From JBCBAP01 sp038532435 (lineage in GTDB: Bacteria; Pseudomonadota; Alphaproteobacteria; Rhodobacterales; Rhodobacteraceae), in assembly GCA_038532435.1 (NCBI GenBank), contig JBCBAP010000012.1, positions 1-64,000 on the forward strand: a stretch of DNA of 64,000 nucleotides, written 5' to 3'. Shown piece after piece: positions 28,056 through 37,280 of this stretch; position 1 is the first letter of the stretch, and each line of letters starts with the position of its first letter. The position numbers and the translations under genes are program-made. The notes beneath the pieces were generated by a model that worked only from the letters and a program-made list of their open reading frames with translations, was not told the origin of the DNA and made no database searches.

Positions 28056-28718
28056 ATGACACCGGACACGATCTTCTCTGCCAGTATCTTCGTCCAGCTC
28101 GCGTTTCTGTTCTACGTCATCGGCTTTCTGTTCCGGGACGAGTTCTGGCTGCGCATGCTGGTGCTGATCGGTACGGTCTTCTACATCATCTACTATTACA
28201 CCGCGGCGGATGAGCCGCTCTGGGCCGCGATCTGGACGAGTGTCGCGATCGGGGCAGCAAATCTTCTTATGATGGTGCTCATCCTGCGGGAACGGTCGAC
28301 GCTGGGGATGAGCAAGCCGGTACTCGGGCTCTACCGCTGGTTTCCGACGCTCACCCCGGGCCAGTTCCGCACGCTCCTGCACGCGGCGGAACACAAGACG
28401 GCGGAGGAGGATGTGATCCTCTGTCATCAGGGCGTCGCCGGTCAGGATGTGTTCCTGATCGCCGAAGGGGAGGTGATGATCATGCGCGGCAACCGCCGCG
28501 TCGCCCTCTCGGAAGGGGTGTTCATTGGCGAGATCTCCTTCGTCCTCGGTGGACCCGCAACAGCAACGGTGGTGGCGACCGCGGGCACACGCTATCTTCG
28601 GTGGGACCGGGCCAAGCTGCAGACGTTGACCGGCCGCTCACCGGCCCTGTCGAACGGCCTGACGGCGCTCTTCAACGCGGATGTGGCGCGAAAGCTGTCG
28701 GTGAGCTGGCCTGAGTGA
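28056..28718 (+). CDS. Popeye-like membrane protein with cyclic-nucleotide-binding domain
   Basis: A 220-residue protein: three predicted membrane helices in the first 80 residues, then a CRP/FNR-type cyclic-nucleotide-binding beta roll (about 100-200; DVFLIAEGEVMIMRGNRRVALSEGVFIGEISFVLGGPATATVVA). The topology of three helices plus a cytoplasmic cNMP domain is that of eukaryotic Popeye (POPDC) proteins, which have bacterial relatives. The phosphate-binding cassette (GVFIGEISFVLGGPATATV) lacks the CRP-type RSA motif, so ligand specificity is uncertain. The next gene starts 11 bases downstream and may be cotranscribed. Confidence 0.8.
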   Translation: MTPDTIFSASIFVQLAFLFYVIGFLFRDEFWLRMLVLIGTVFYIIYYYTAADEPLWAAIWTSVAIGAANLLMMVLILRERSTLGMSKPVLGLYRWFPTLTPGQFRTLLHAAEHKTAEEDVILCHQGVAGQDVFLIAEGEVMIMRGNRRVALSEGVFIGEISFVLGGPATATVVATAGTRYLRWDRAKLQTLTGRSPALSNGLTALFNADVARKLSVSWPE

Positions 28719-28729
28719 GGGGACCTGCG

Positions 28730-29530
28730 ATGACGGAGCGGGGATGGATCGCGGCAGCGGCCTTCGTGGCGATGGGATGCACCAGCGTTGAGCCGGTCCT
28801 CGACCTGGGCTCACTCACGGACCGGGAGCGAGACGGGTTCATGGAGGTGTTCGGGGCGGAGGCCCTCGGCGGCCCCTTCGCGTTTGACCGGTGCGAGGCG
28901 ACCGGAACGCTCTTCATCCTCGGCACCGCCGCACCGGAATGCACCGACGGCATCTGCGGGCTCTGGGCGCTGGAACGGCGAGAGGGTATCTGGGACCTGA
29001 TCCTCGAGGGCGAGGGTGCCCCCCGGATTGCCGCGAGCCAGAGCATGGGCAGACCGGACATCGTCACCGAAGCCCCCGGACAGCCCGCCATCGTGCACAA
29101 GTTCGACGGATACGCCTACCGCTCCGACCTCGATGGCATGATCTACGGGGAGATCGTGGAGCCCCCGCAGGAGGACGGATGGGAGGCGGAGACGGGCGCC
29201 CCTGCCCCGGTTGTCGAGGTGGATGACACCGCAGGGTTCGACGCGGTTCTTGCAAAGCTTCCCGCGGACGCAGCGGCACGATTTGCACGGGTCGACCTGA
29301 ACGGGGACGCTTTGCCGGAGATCGTTGCGCTGGCCCAGGGCGCGGCGCATTGCGCGGGCGGGGCCTGTACCCTCTGGATCTTCAGGATGGATGGCAGCCT
29401 GCTCGCGACCGCGCGCAGCGCGGATTGGCCGGAGCCGGCGATCTCCATGAGTGACGGGCATCGGGACATCATCGTGTGGGGTGCGGCGGGGCCGGAGGTC
29501 CTGCGCTTCGACGGGACCGCCTATCGGTGA
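28730..29530 (+). CDS. Putative lipoprotein with two Cys-paired repeats
   Basis: The ATG at 28730 is preceded by GAGGGG at 7 nt; a GTG 15 nt upstream overlaps the previous gene's end. The 266-residue product starts with a short hydrophobic segment ending in VAMGC, an imperfect lipobox. Two related segments each contain a Cys pair and a tryptophan: PECTDGICGLWALE near residue 70 and AHCAGGACTLWIFR near residue 205, each followed by a region ending in KFDGYAYR or RFDGTAYR. This suggests an internal duplication of a beta-rich domain. No function is recognised. Confidence 0.7.
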   Translation: MTERGWIAAAAFVAMGCTSVEPVLDLGSLTDRERDGFMEVFGAEALGGPFAFDRCEATGTLFILGTAAPECTDGICGLWALERREGIWDLILEGEGAPRIAASQSMGRPDIVTEAPGQPAIVHKFDGYAYRSDLDGMIYGEIVEPPQEDGWEAETGAPAPVVEVDDTAGFDAVLAKLPADAAARFARVDLNGDALPEIVALAQGAAHCAGGACTLWIFRMDGSLLATARSADWPEPAISMSDGHRDIIVWGAAGPEVLRFDGTAYR

Positions 29531-30184
29531 TCAGATCTCGCCGAAGGCCTCTGTTTCAGGGTCGTACTGCTTGACAGTGCCTGTCCCTACATCAATCCAG
29601 AGTGCATGCAGGGTCAGCGTACCGGCCTCCAGCGCGTCCTTAACGAACGGGTACGTGGCAAGGTTTGCGATGCTCATGAGCGTGCCCGCCTGCTCCAGCG
29701 CGCGCAACCGCACGGTGCGATCACCGTCGATATCCTTCATACTCTCGAAGCCGGGGCGCAGGATATCGACCCATTTGCCGATGAAGCTGCCCTCGCTCTC
29801 AAGCTCCGGCGCATGACCGCTGCACATATCGTGGCAGGCGGCGACGCCCCCGCAGCCCGAATGCCCCATCACCGCGATGTGGGAGACCTTGAGCGCGGTC
29901 ACCGCATATTCGACCGCCGCCGAGGTGCCGTGATGGTCATGCCCGGGCGCGCAGGGCGGCACGAGATTGGCCACGTTGCGCACGACGAAGAAGTCTCCGG
30001 GCCCGCCGGTGAAGACCTTGTTCGGGTCCACCCTGCTGTCGCAGCAGGAGATGATCATCGTCCGCGGGCTCTGCCCGTGCTCGGCCAGCTCTGCGTACAA
30101 GTCCTTGTTTTCGATCAGGTCCGAAGACCGCCAGGTGCTGAGACGCTCTGTCAGGTAGCTCGGGACGGGTCGGGCAAGTGTCAT
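29531..30184 (-). CDS. Beta-class carbonic anhydrase
   Basis: The ATG at 30184 (MTLARPVPSYLTERL) is chosen for AGGA at 5 nt and family length; the frame continues 153 nt upstream. The 217-residue enzyme has the zinc ligands in ISCCDSRVDP and in GHSGCGG, with the catalytic Asp-Arg pair in CDSR. It hydrates CO2 to bicarbonate in the cytoplasm. Its stop lies directly against the stop of the upstream plus-strand lipoprotein gene. Confidence 0.94.
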   Translation of the reverse strand: MTLARPVPSYLTERLSTWRSSDLIENKDLYAELAEHGQSPRTMIISCCDSRVDPNKVFTGGPGDFFVVRNVANLVPPCAPGHDHHGTSAAVEYAVTALKVSHIAVMGHSGCGGVAACHDMCSGHAPELESEGSFIGKWVDILRPGFESMKDIDGDRTVRLRALEQAGTLMSIANLATYPFVKDALEAGTLTLHALWIDVGTGTVKQYDPETEAFGEI

Positions 30185-30335
30185 GGCGGTCCTGTCGGGA
30201 AATTTTTCGGTCTGATACCGACGTACCGCCGCAAATTCAACAAGGTCTGCTGAAAAACAGAGACTCGCGATATGACTTTCACGGAGTCTTAATGTCTCTG
30301 TGCAACTTCCGTTGTGGGGAACTGGAGTGGGGATC

Positions 30336-30725
30336 ATGACACATCACGGGCATCGCCCTGGTGCGAGCGAGATGGCGCTGGTTGATGTCGGCACGGTGCT
30401 GGGGCTGCAGCGGCGCCTTGGGGCCGAGCGCTGTCAGGAGCTTGTCGAGGACACGATCTATGCGGTCACGGACCGGGTCGCGCGGGCTGAGCGGGCGCTT
30501 GACCGCAACGACCTGGAACAGGGATTGATGTACGCGCGGGAGCTGGTTTCCCTCTGCCATCAGATCGGGCTGAGCCGGATGGCAAGAGTCGCGACCGACC
30601 TCACAGAGACGCTCGACCAGGACGATCAGATTGCCGCCAACGCGGTGATGGCGCGCCTCGTGCGGCTCGCCGAAGAGTCCCTTTTCTGCCTCGTGACCAT
30701 GGACGGAAACGGCGGGGCGGTTTGA
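30336..30725 (+). CDS. Small helical protein, possibly Hpt-like
   Basis: A 129-residue protein from the ATG at 30336 (MTHHGHRPGASEM); a GTG 36 nt upstream is also in frame. It is almost entirely helical, with a segment RELVSLCHQIGLSRMARVATDL in which the His sits as in histidine-phosphotransfer domains. A canonical HxxKG motif is absent, so phosphotransfer is only a possibility. It is not clearly linked to any neighbour. Confidence 0.6.
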   Translation: MTHHGHRPGASEMALVDVGTVLGLQRRLGAERCQELVEDTIYAVTDRVARAERALDRNDLEQGLMYARELVSLCHQIGLSRMARVATDLTETLDQDDQIAANAVMARLVRLAEESLFCLVTMDGNGGAV

Positions 30726-30795
30726 AACCCCTTTGATCCGGCGCGGAAAACGCTAGGCTCGGCGCACCTGCACCGAACCGTCTGACGAGCCGCCC

Positions 30796-32190
30796 ATGAC
30801 CAAGCTGACTTTCGCCGCGCCGACCGGGGACGCGATCCCTCTTTGGCTTCTCGATCCGGATACGGTTGAGGCCTGGATCGACGGTTTGCCCGAGACATCG
30901 CGCGGCTGGGTCACGGCACACGGGTTTGCGGGCAAACTGGGCGAACGGCTTGCCCTGCCCGGGCCCGACGGCGGTCTGGGTGGTGTGGCGATCGGAATGG
31001 GCACGTCTCAGGCGCGCAGCCGCGGTCGCTTCGCACTCGCGGCACATCGGGCCGCCCTGCCGAAAGGAACCTATCGCCTCGATGTCCACGCGGACGGGCT
31101 CGATCTTTCGCAGGAGGCCCTTGGCTGGCTGCTCGCCGGGTATCGCTTCGACCGGTATGCGACGGCCTCCGCGCCGGAGGCGCAGCTTGTCGCGCCGGAA
31201 GGAACGGATGCCGCGCGGCTCGAGACCATCGCCGCCGGCGCGTCCCTCACCCAGACGCTCATTAACACGCCCGCCAGCGATCTGGGACCCGAAGCGCTCG
31301 AGGCTGCGGCGCGGGACCTTGCGGAGACGTTCGGGGCGTCGTTCTCGGCCACCGTCGGCGATGCCCTGATCGAAAAGAACTTCCCCATGATCCACGCGGT
31401 CGGGCGCGCGTCCGATCGGGCACCACGCTTGCTTGACATGGGATGGGGGAACCCCGCGCATCCCAAGGTTACGATCGTCGGCAAAGGCGTGTGTTTCGAC
31501 ACCGGCGGGCTCAACCTCAAGCCCGGCTCCTCCATGGGCCTGATGAAGAAGGACATGGGTGGTGCGGCCCACGCGCTCGGGCTTGCCCACATGATCATGG
31601 CGCAGAACCTGCCGGTGCGCCTGCGCGTGCTGGTCCCCGCAGTGGAGAACTCCGTCTCCGCCGGCGCGTTCCGCCCGCAGGACATCCTGACATCCCGCAA
31701 GGGGCTGACCGTTGAGGTCAACAACACGGATGCGGAGGGACGTCTCGTCCTCGCCGATGCACTCGCGCTTGCGGATGAGGAGGCCCCGGCGCTGATGCTG
31801 TGCCTTGCGACGCTTACGGGTGCCGCGCGGGTCGCTCTCGGGCCCGACCTGCCCCCGTTCTTCACCGATGACGAGACGTTGGCGCGCGATATCGGGCGCG
31901 CGGCACACGCCGCGGCGGATCCGCTCTGGCGCATGCCATTGTGGCAGCCCTACGAGAAAATGATCGAGCCGGGGATTGCCGATCTCGACAACGCGCCCGC
32001 AGGCGGGGCCGGGGCGATCACGGCGGCACTGTTCCTGCGCCGGTTCGTGGAGCGGGCGGAGAGCTTCGCCCATTTCGATCTGTACGGCTGGACTCCCTCC
32101 CCCCTGCCCGCCCGACCGAAGGGGGGTGCCTGCCAGGGCATCCGTGCCCTGTTCGAGGTCGTTGAGACCCGTTTCGGGAGCGCCCCATGA
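30796..32190 (+). CDS. Leucyl aminopeptidase family (M17) protein
   Basis: A 464-residue cytosolic peptidase of family M17. The C-terminal catalytic domain holds GKGVCFDTGGLNLKP with metal-ligand and catalytic residues, MKKDMGGAA, and the signature NTDAEGRLVLADAL with the metal-binding Asp and Glu. It removes N-terminal residues, probably as a metal-dependent hexamer. It overlaps the NlpC/P60 gene by 4 bases (ATGA), a pairing that suggests turnover of muropeptides or peptides. Confidence 0.93.
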   Translation: MTKLTFAAPTGDAIPLWLLDPDTVEAWIDGLPETSRGWVTAHGFAGKLGERLALPGPDGGLGGVAIGMGTSQARSRGRFALAAHRAALPKGTYRLDVHADGLDLSQEALGWLLAGYRFDRYATASAPEAQLVAPEGTDAARLETIAAGASLTQTLINTPASDLGPEALEAAARDLAETFGASFSATVGDALIEKNFPMIHAVGRASDRAPRLLDMGWGNPAHPKVTIVGKGVCFDTGGLNLKPGSSMGLMKKDMGGAAHALGLAHMIMAQNLPVRLRVLVPAVENSVSAGAFRPQDILTSRKGLTVEVNNTDAEGRLVLADALALADEEAPALMLCLATLTGAARVALGPDLPPFFTDDETLARDIGRAAHAAADPLWRMPLWQPYEKMIEPGIADLDNAPAGGAGAITAALFLRRFVERAESFAHFDLYGWTPSPLPARPKGGACQGIRALFEVVETRFGSAP

Positions 32191-33035
32191 CGTTCGATCC
32201 GCGCCTTGTGCCCGCCCGCGCCGACGTCGCCGCAGCTCATCTGGAGGGAGAGGTCACGGCGGAGCGTTTTGTCGAGGGGCGTCACATGCAGGTGGCAACC
32301 GCGATCCTGCCCCTTACCTCCGGTCCCGATCCGGAGGCTTCCTTCGCCAGCCAGCTCCTGCTCGGGGAACGGTTCACGGTCTATGATCACGACGACACGA
32401 CCGGGCTTTCCTGGGGTCAGTCCAAAGGCGACGGCTATGTCGGCCACGTACCCGCCGCAGGGTTGGAGCCGGTGGCCGAGGATCCGACCCACCACATAAC
32501 GGCCCTCCTCACGCATCTTTATCCCGAGCCGGACATGAAAACCCGTCCCTTCGACGCTTTGCCTTTTCTGGCGCAGGTTACTGTCGTGGGTCAGGAGGGG
32601 CGGTTTCTGGAGGTAGGTCAGGGCGGCTTTCTCCCCGCGCGGCACGCGGAGGCGGGGGCACCGGAGGCCAATGACTGGGTCGCGACGGCGGAGCGGTTCG
32701 CTGGCCTTCCCTACCTCTGGGGCGGGCGGTCGTCGCTCGGCCTCGACTGCTCCGCTCTTGTTCAGTTGGCTTGTCAGGGGGCAGGCAGGGATTGCCCGAG
32801 GGACTCGGACATGCAGGCTGGCATCGGATCGGAAGTGGATCCGGATGGCCCCCTCGCCCGCGGCGATCTGGTCTGCTGGAAGGGCCATATCGGGATCATG
32901 CGCGACAGCACCACCCTCCTGCACGCGAACGCGTTTCACATGGCGGTGGCGTCCGAACCGCTCGACTTCGCTCGCGACCGGATCAAGGCCTCCGAGGGTC
33001 TGGCGTTGACAACGGTGCGGCGGCTTCCTGACTAG
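32187..33035 (+). CDS. NlpC/P60 family peptidase with SH3-like N-terminus
   Basis: A 282-residue protein. The C-terminal NlpC/P60 domain has the catalytic Cys in LGLDCSALVQLACQGAG and the catalytic His in KGHIGIM. The first 140 residues fit one or two bacterial SH3-like domains (LLLGERFTVYDHDDTTGLSWGQS). It has no signal peptide, so it probably cleaves recycled muropeptides in the cytoplasm, consistent with its overlap with the aminopeptidase gene. Its stop overlaps the convergent YgjP-like gene by 4 bases. Confidence 0.9.
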   Translation: MTFDPRLVPARADVAAAHLEGEVTAERFVEGRHMQVATAILPLTSGPDPEASFASQLLLGERFTVYDHDDTTGLSWGQSKGDGYVGHVPAAGLEPVAEDPTHHITALLTHLYPEPDMKTRPFDALPFLAQVTVVGQEGRFLEVGQGGFLPARHAEAGAPEANDWVATAERFAGLPYLWGGRSSLGLDCSALVQLACQGAGRDCPRDSDMQAGIGSEVDPDGPLARGDLVCWKGHIGIMRDSTTLLHANAFHMAVASEPLDFARDRIKASEGLALTTVRRLPD

Positions 33036-33727
33036 AGCGGTGCGAACCGGTAGCGGTGCAACTCCGCACCGTGGCTATGCAGCCAGCCGCGATGGCTCTC
33101 ATAGTCCGGGCAGAGCTCCCGGACGATCCGCCAGAAGGCGGGCGCGTGGTTCATCTCCTCCAGATGCGCCACCTCGTGGGCGACAACATAGTCGAGGATC
33201 TCCGGCGGGGCGAGGAACAGGCGCCAGGATAGCATGATGTTCCCCTCCGTCGTGCAGGACCCCCAGCGGGAACGTGTGTCTCTCAGCGTGATCCGGGAAA
33301 CCGACCGGCCGATGCGCGCCGCATGATGATCCGCGGCGGCGGCCACCCGATCTCGCGCCCCGTGCTTGATCCAGGCAAGCACCCGGGCGCCGACCCGGGC
33401 CTCCTGCCCGGGAACGTGTAGCCGGTCGCCCTCCAGCCGCAGCGGTCCGACGGCCGACCTGGTGATGACAGACATGCGCCCCTCGATAGGAAGGTTGCTG
33501 CCGGGGCCCACGACAACCGGTGCTGGGGCCCGCGTCTGCGCCTCCCGCAACCAGGCGGTTCGCTCATCGAGGAAAGCATCAACCGTGCGGCGTCCCACCC
33601 GGGCTGGCACGGTCAGTACGGCCGCCCCATCCACTGAAGACACCCGCAGGGTCAGCCGGCGGGCCCTGGCGGACCGGCGCACGGCGACGGTGATCGGAGG
33701 GGATCCAACTGTCAGCGTCTCTGTCAT
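33032..33727 (-). CDS. YgjP-like zinc metallopeptidase (M48/DUF45)
   Basis: A 231-residue protein with the zincin motif HEVAHLEEMNHAPAFW (HExxH with a downstream His) and the SRWGSCTTEGNIMLSWRL segment characteristic of the YgjP/SprT-like DUF45 family. It is probably a cytoplasmic metal-dependent protease; a physiological substrate is not established. It is convergent with the NlpC/P60 gene and overlaps it by 4 bases. Confidence 0.9.
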   Translation of the reverse strand: MTETLTVGSPPITVAVRRSARARRLTLRVSSVDGAAVLTVPARVGRRTVDAFLDERTAWLREAQTRAPAPVVVGPGSNLPIEGRMSVITRSAVGPLRLEGDRLHVPGQEARVGARVLAWIKHGARDRVAAAADHHAARIGRSVSRITLRDTRSRWGSCTTEGNIMLSWRLFLAPPEILDYVVAHEVAHLEEMNHAPAFWRIVRELCPDYESHRGWLHSHGAELHRYRFAPL

Positions 33728-33769
33728 GTGGGGACCCTGCAGGTCCGGTGCCGCGCTGTCGAGAGGTGT

Positions 33770-35044
33770 CTACTCGGCCGCCTGCACATGCGCCCCGCGC
33801 ACCATCAACCGCTTCGCCCGGATGAAGTCGCGGACCTTCGGCTGGATGTACTGCCGCCAGCGGGAGCCGTTGAAGACACCGTAGTGCCCGACCTTGGCCT
33901 GCACATAGTGTTCCTTGCGCGCATCCGGCAGGTTCGGGCACAGTGCATGCGCCGCCTCCGTCTGGCCCAGCCCGGTTATGTCATCCTTCTCCCCCTCGAT
34001 GGTCAGAAGAGCGATGTCGGTGATCGCAGCAGGCTCCACAAGACGCCCGCGGTAGCGGTATTCACCGACCGCAAGCAACCGCTTCTGAAACACGCGCTCG
34101 ATGGTCTGCAGGTAGAACGCGGCGTCCAGATCCATGACAGCCATGTACTCGTCATAGAAGGTCCGGTGTGCCGCAGCGCTATCTCCGTCCCCTTTCACGA
34201 GGTTGCGGAAGTGCTCAAGATGCGCATCCACGTGCCGGTCGAGGTTCATGGACATGAACCCCGAAAGCTGCAGGAACCCGGGATAGACCCGGCGCAGGAA
34301 CCCCGGATTGGGGAACGGCACGATCTTGACCACATTGTTCTCAAACCAGCCCAGCGGGCGGGAGGTTGCGAGGGTGTTCGGCTCTTTCGGATTGCATGCC
34401 GTGTCGATCGGTGAGCCCATCAGGGTGATAGAGGCCGGCCGGCACGGATCATTGTCCATCGCCATCAGCGCGGACGCGGCGAGCACGGGCACACCGGGCT
34501 GGCACACCGCCATGATAGACGGACGCTCCCCTTCCTGAGACAGGAACTGGCAGAACTCGATGATGTAGTCGACATAGTCGTCAAGATCGAACCCACCGCG
34601 GGAAAGCGGCACGTCCCGCGCATCGACCCAGTCCGTAATGTAGACGTCGTGCTCTGGCAGCATCTTCTCCACGGTGCCCCGGAGGAGGGTCGCGAAGTGA
34701 CCGGACATGGGCGCGACGATCAAGACCTTCGGGTCGTTGCGCGCCTTTGCAAAGGTCGCGTCCCGGCGGAAATGGATCAGGTCGCAGAATGGCAGCGACA
34801 GGACGGACTCCTCGACGACCGGCACCATCTCTCCGGACACCTCGGTTTCCGTCAGTCCGAACTCGGGCTTGCCGTATCGGCGGGTCGCGTTGATGAACAT
34901 CTCGAACGCCGCTGCCGTCGCCCGGGCCCCGTAGGTTTGGGAGAAGGGATTGAGCGGGCTCGACAGAACCTCCCGGCCGACACGAGCCGCCTGCCGCATG
35001 GGCGAAATCGCAGCGTGAGTCATCTCGTAGGCGTGATAGAGCAT
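33770..35044 (-). CDS. phaZ: Intracellular polyhydroxyalkanoate depolymerase
   Basis: The ATG at 35044 (MLYHAYEMTHAAISPMR) follows GAGGA at 5 nt and matches PhaZ N-termini. The 424-residue alpha/beta-hydrolase has the Cys nucleophile in the box VCQPGVPVLAA and a C-terminal catalytic His region (VGHYGVFNGSRW). It releases hydroxybutyrate from intracellular PHB granules, so the organism should store carbon as PHA. The TGC-rich upstream region may bind a PhaR-type repressor. Confidence 0.93.
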   Translation of the reverse strand: MLYHAYEMTHAAISPMRQAARVGREVLSSPLNPFSQTYGARATAAAFEMFINATRRYGKPEFGLTETEVSGEMVPVVEESVLSLPFCDLIHFRRDATFAKARNDPKVLIVAPMSGHFATLLRGTVEKMLPEHDVYITDWVDARDVPLSRGGFDLDDYVDYIIEFCQFLSQEGERPSIMAVCQPGVPVLAASALMAMDNDPCRPASITLMGSPIDTACNPKEPNTLATSRPLGWFENNVVKIVPFPNPGFLRRVYPGFLQLSGFMSMNLDRHVDAHLEHFRNLVKGDGDSAAAHRTFYDEYMAVMDLDAAFYLQTIERVFQKRLLAVGEYRYRGRLVEPAAITDIALLTIEGEKDDITGLGQTEAAHALCPNLPDARKEHYVQAKVGHYGVFNGSRWRQYIQPKVRDFIRAKRLMVRGAHVQAAE

Positions 35045-35079
35045 GCTCGTCCTCAATTGCCCTGGGTCGCGCAATTTTC

Positions 35080-35099
35080 TTGCGCCTTCGCATGCGCAA
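35080..35099. promoter_or_regulatory. Inverted repeat upstream of phaZ
   Basis: TTGCGC and GCGCAA flank an 8-base spacer 36 bases upstream of the phaZ start, in a TGC-rich stretch. PhaR repressors of PHA genes recognise TGC-rich sequences, so this is a candidate operator; assignment is inference. Confidence 0.3.
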
Positions 35100-35329
35100 A
35101 AACATCACGAAACCGCGGCTATTGCAACTGCGTAACAGTTTTACACAGCGATCGTTGATTGAGCGTTACAGCACCGTGAAGGCGACAGTGTGGCGAGGTT
35201 TTCAAGGGTTCTCCGCCCGCTGGTGGCGCCCCGCGATGACACACGTCTTAGTTGCACTGCATCGAAAAGGGCTCCGGCGACCACCCGACTTGAACTCGCC
35301 CCAATCCCCTGCTACCTCCTCGCCGTCGG

Positions 35330-35405
35330 GCCGGTCTAGCTCAGCTGGTAGAGCAACTGATTTGTAATCAGTGGGTCGGGGGTTCGAGTCCCTCGACCGG
35401 CACCA
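35330..35405 (+). tRNA. tRNA-Thr (anticodon UGU)
   Basis: A 76-base cloverleaf with the acceptor pair GCCGGTC/GACCGGC, D arm GCTCAGCTGGTAGAGC, anticodon stem ACTGA/TCAGT with loop TTTGTAA (anticodon TGT), variable loop, T arm with GGTTCGAGTCC and encoded CCA. It reads ACA/ACG threonine codons. IS remnants follow it directly, and its last ten bases before the CCA recur 4.4 kb downstream. Confidence 0.97.
35393..35402 (+). repeat. Short direct repeat, left copy (tRNA-Thr 3' end)
   Basis: TCGACCGGCA here is identical to positions 39783-39792. It is the 3' end of the tRNA without the CCA. It could be an attachment-site remnant bounding the islet, but 10 bp is short enough for coincidence. Confidence 0.35.
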
Positions 35406-35639
35406 CACACCTCCTCAACAGCCTGCGACAGGATGCGGGTAGCATTCGTCTCTGGTGCGTGTGCGCGGCGGCAGACAGGCGGGGAATTCTCCTGCCCTGT
35501 TTGCGTGGACACGCCTCAGAGGCTTTCGCACCACGTCAGGCGCGTTCGATGGAAATCAGGAGCGGCGACGTTCTCCGGACGTCTTCAGACGCGAGGCAGT
35601 CGTCCGGGTCCGCACCAGCGTCCTGACACGTAGTCGCGT

Positions 35640-35972
35640 GGTCGATGATCCGGGGCGGCGCGAAGCGGTGCTGAGGCGGTGGATCGGCCAGCGCGCCGTG
35701 CGCAACCGGATCGCACGTCTCATGCGGGCATATGGCCTGCGAGTACGAGAAGAGATACCGTGCTGCTGGAGAGCCCTTTTACGCTTTCAAGGTCGAGCGT
35801 GTGAACCACCGCCGACCCCACAACAGACGACGCGCACAGGGACCTGTTCGCCAAATTCGACGGCTCCCAAGACTATAGGCGCCTGACGTCCGCAATAGGC
35901 TTAAAGCCTCCACCCAAAGTCGAGCACATGGCGGTCGGACCCCATCCACTGATACGTGAGAGGACTTCGTAA
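35640..35972 (+). pseudogene. Decayed IS3-family transposase (orfB) remnant
   Basis: Fragments of an IS3-type OrfB can be read in different frames. QRAVRNRIARLMRAYGL resembles the N-terminal NxxRIxRLMRxxGL segment; FKVERVNHRRP (about 35789) and, one frame over, TTDDAHRDLFAKFDG with RRLTSAIG (35820-35972) resemble the C-terminal LKxExVxHRR, TRDEARRDLFxYIEG and RxHSALG motifs. Most of the DDE catalytic core is deleted, so the element is inactive. The stretch 35406-35639 before it holds no recognisable gene. Confidence 0.5.
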
Positions 35973-36005
35973 GCTTCTCACGCGCACTGCTGCAACGATG
36001 GCTCT

Positions 36006-37223
36006 TCAGGATTGACGCTCGCCACGTGAGCGCCTGAGCCATGCCGCCCAGAGGGCGAACAGCAACGCCAATCCTGATGCAGCGAGCATGAGTGAGAGCA
36101 ACGTAGAAGCGCCGTTGGTGTCCGGCATGAGACTGCCGGTTGCCGCTGTCACAACGGCACCCCCTGCAACAATGAGGGCTCCGCTCAGCCCCGCCGCGCT
36201 TCCGGCAAGATCGGATCGAACCGACAGTGCTCCTGCATTGCTTCCAGGCATGGTGATCCCGTTCCCGAGGCCGACAAAAATGGTGCTGGCAAAGAGCAGC
36301 TCCACTGACATGATCCCCAACACAAGCAACATCAATCCACCCGAAAGGCCCGCACAGGCCACAACCCTGCCTGCGATCATGACAGTTGTCGGCTGAAGGG
36401 CCTTTCCAAAGCGACCGGCCAGAAACCCTCCGATCATGAAGCCGACGGTGATCGACCCGATGTAAAACCCAAGCTCGGCAGTCGTCACATTGAACATGGA
36501 TTGGGCCACAAGCGGGGCTCCCGTCAGAAAGATGTAGAAGGCGCCAACGGAGAAGGTGCTGCAGAGCGCATAGGCCCAGAAGAGGGGCTCCCGGGCAAGA
36601 GCAGTCGCGCGAGGCTCCGGCGGGTCAGACGTTCCTGCCCCGTGCGGCCTCGTCTCACCGAGATCGCCCCAGCACAGCAACAGCAGACCCACGCCTGCGA
36701 CAGCGTAGAACGCAAAGACGGACCGCCATCCGAAGGCGGTATCCAGCACGCCTCCCAACATTGGACCGATCATCGGAGCAATTGCCATGGACATGCCGAG
36801 GTAGCCGATCAGGCTCACAGCCTCTCGTTCGGAGCGTGTGTCCCGAACGATCGCAAGCGAAAGCGCATAACCCCCGATGATCCCGCCCTGAAGCATCCGG
36901 AAAAGCAGGAAGTTCTCGATGCTCGAAGCGACAGTGCACCCGACAGAAGCGACTGCGAACACGAGCAAAGCCACCAGTAGCACCGGTCGCCTGCCGATAC
37001 GATCTGACATCGGACCGATAATGAGCTGGATGAGTGCCGTGATGGCCAGGTACCCGGACACCGCCCAACTCACCGTGCCGTAGTCTGTTTCGAGATCGAC
37101 CGCGATGTTCGCAAGAGACGGCAGGAACATGTTGAGCGACATGGGTGAGAACCCGGTCAGCAGGATCAACGTGATCACGTGGGGCGCTGTTCTTGTGCGG
37201 TACATCTTGGTTCTCTGAGCCAT
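36006..37223 (-). CDS. Bcr/CflA-type MFS multidrug efflux transporter
   Basis: A 405-residue protein with about twelve membrane helices, the MFS motif GPMSDRIGRRPVLL after helix 2 and the Bcr/CflA-style N-terminus (FSPMSLNMFLPSLANIA). Members export drugs such as bicyclomycin, chloramphenicol/florfenicol or sulfonamides by proton antiport. The ATG at 37223 directly follows a terminator U-tract and has no normal ribosome site; an ATG at 37205 is an alternative. A promoter, leader peptide and attenuator precede it, which suggests inducible expression. It lies in the tRNA-Thr islet with IS remnants, consistent with horizontal acquisition. Confidence 0.88.
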   Translation of the reverse strand: MAQRTKMYRTRTAPHVITLILLTGFSPMSLNMFLPSLANIAVDLETDYGTVSWAVSGYLAITALIQLIIGPMSDRIGRRPVLLVALLVFAVASVGCTVASSIENFLLFRMLQGGIIGGYALSLAIVRDTRSEREAVSLIGYLGMSMAIAPMIGPMLGGVLDTAFGWRSVFAFYAVAGVGLLLLCWGDLGETRPHGAGTSDPPEPRATALAREPLFWAYALCSTFSVGAFYIFLTGAPLVAQSMFNVTTAELGFYIGSITVGFMIGGFLAGRFGKALQPTTVMIAGRVVACAGLSGGLMLLVLGIMSVELLFASTIFVGLGNGITMPGSNAGALSVRSDLAGSAAGLSGALIVAGGAVVTAATGSLMPDTNGASTLLSLMLAASGLALLFALWAAWLRRSRGERQS

Positions 37224-37256
37224 AAAAACAAAAAAGCCCCCGAGAATGTCGGGGGC
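37224..37256 (-). terminator. Attenuator terminator upstream of the efflux gene
   Basis: On the minus strand GCCCCCGA and TCGGGGGC form an 8-bp stem with a 5-nt loop, followed by TTTTTTGTTTTT that runs into the efflux ATG. It is a textbook intrinsic terminator placed before, not after, a gene. Its 5' arm can instead pair with a segment inside the upstream leader ORF (37289-37300). Confidence 0.8.
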
Positions 37257-37280
37257 GCATGGAGACGGATATGGAAAACC

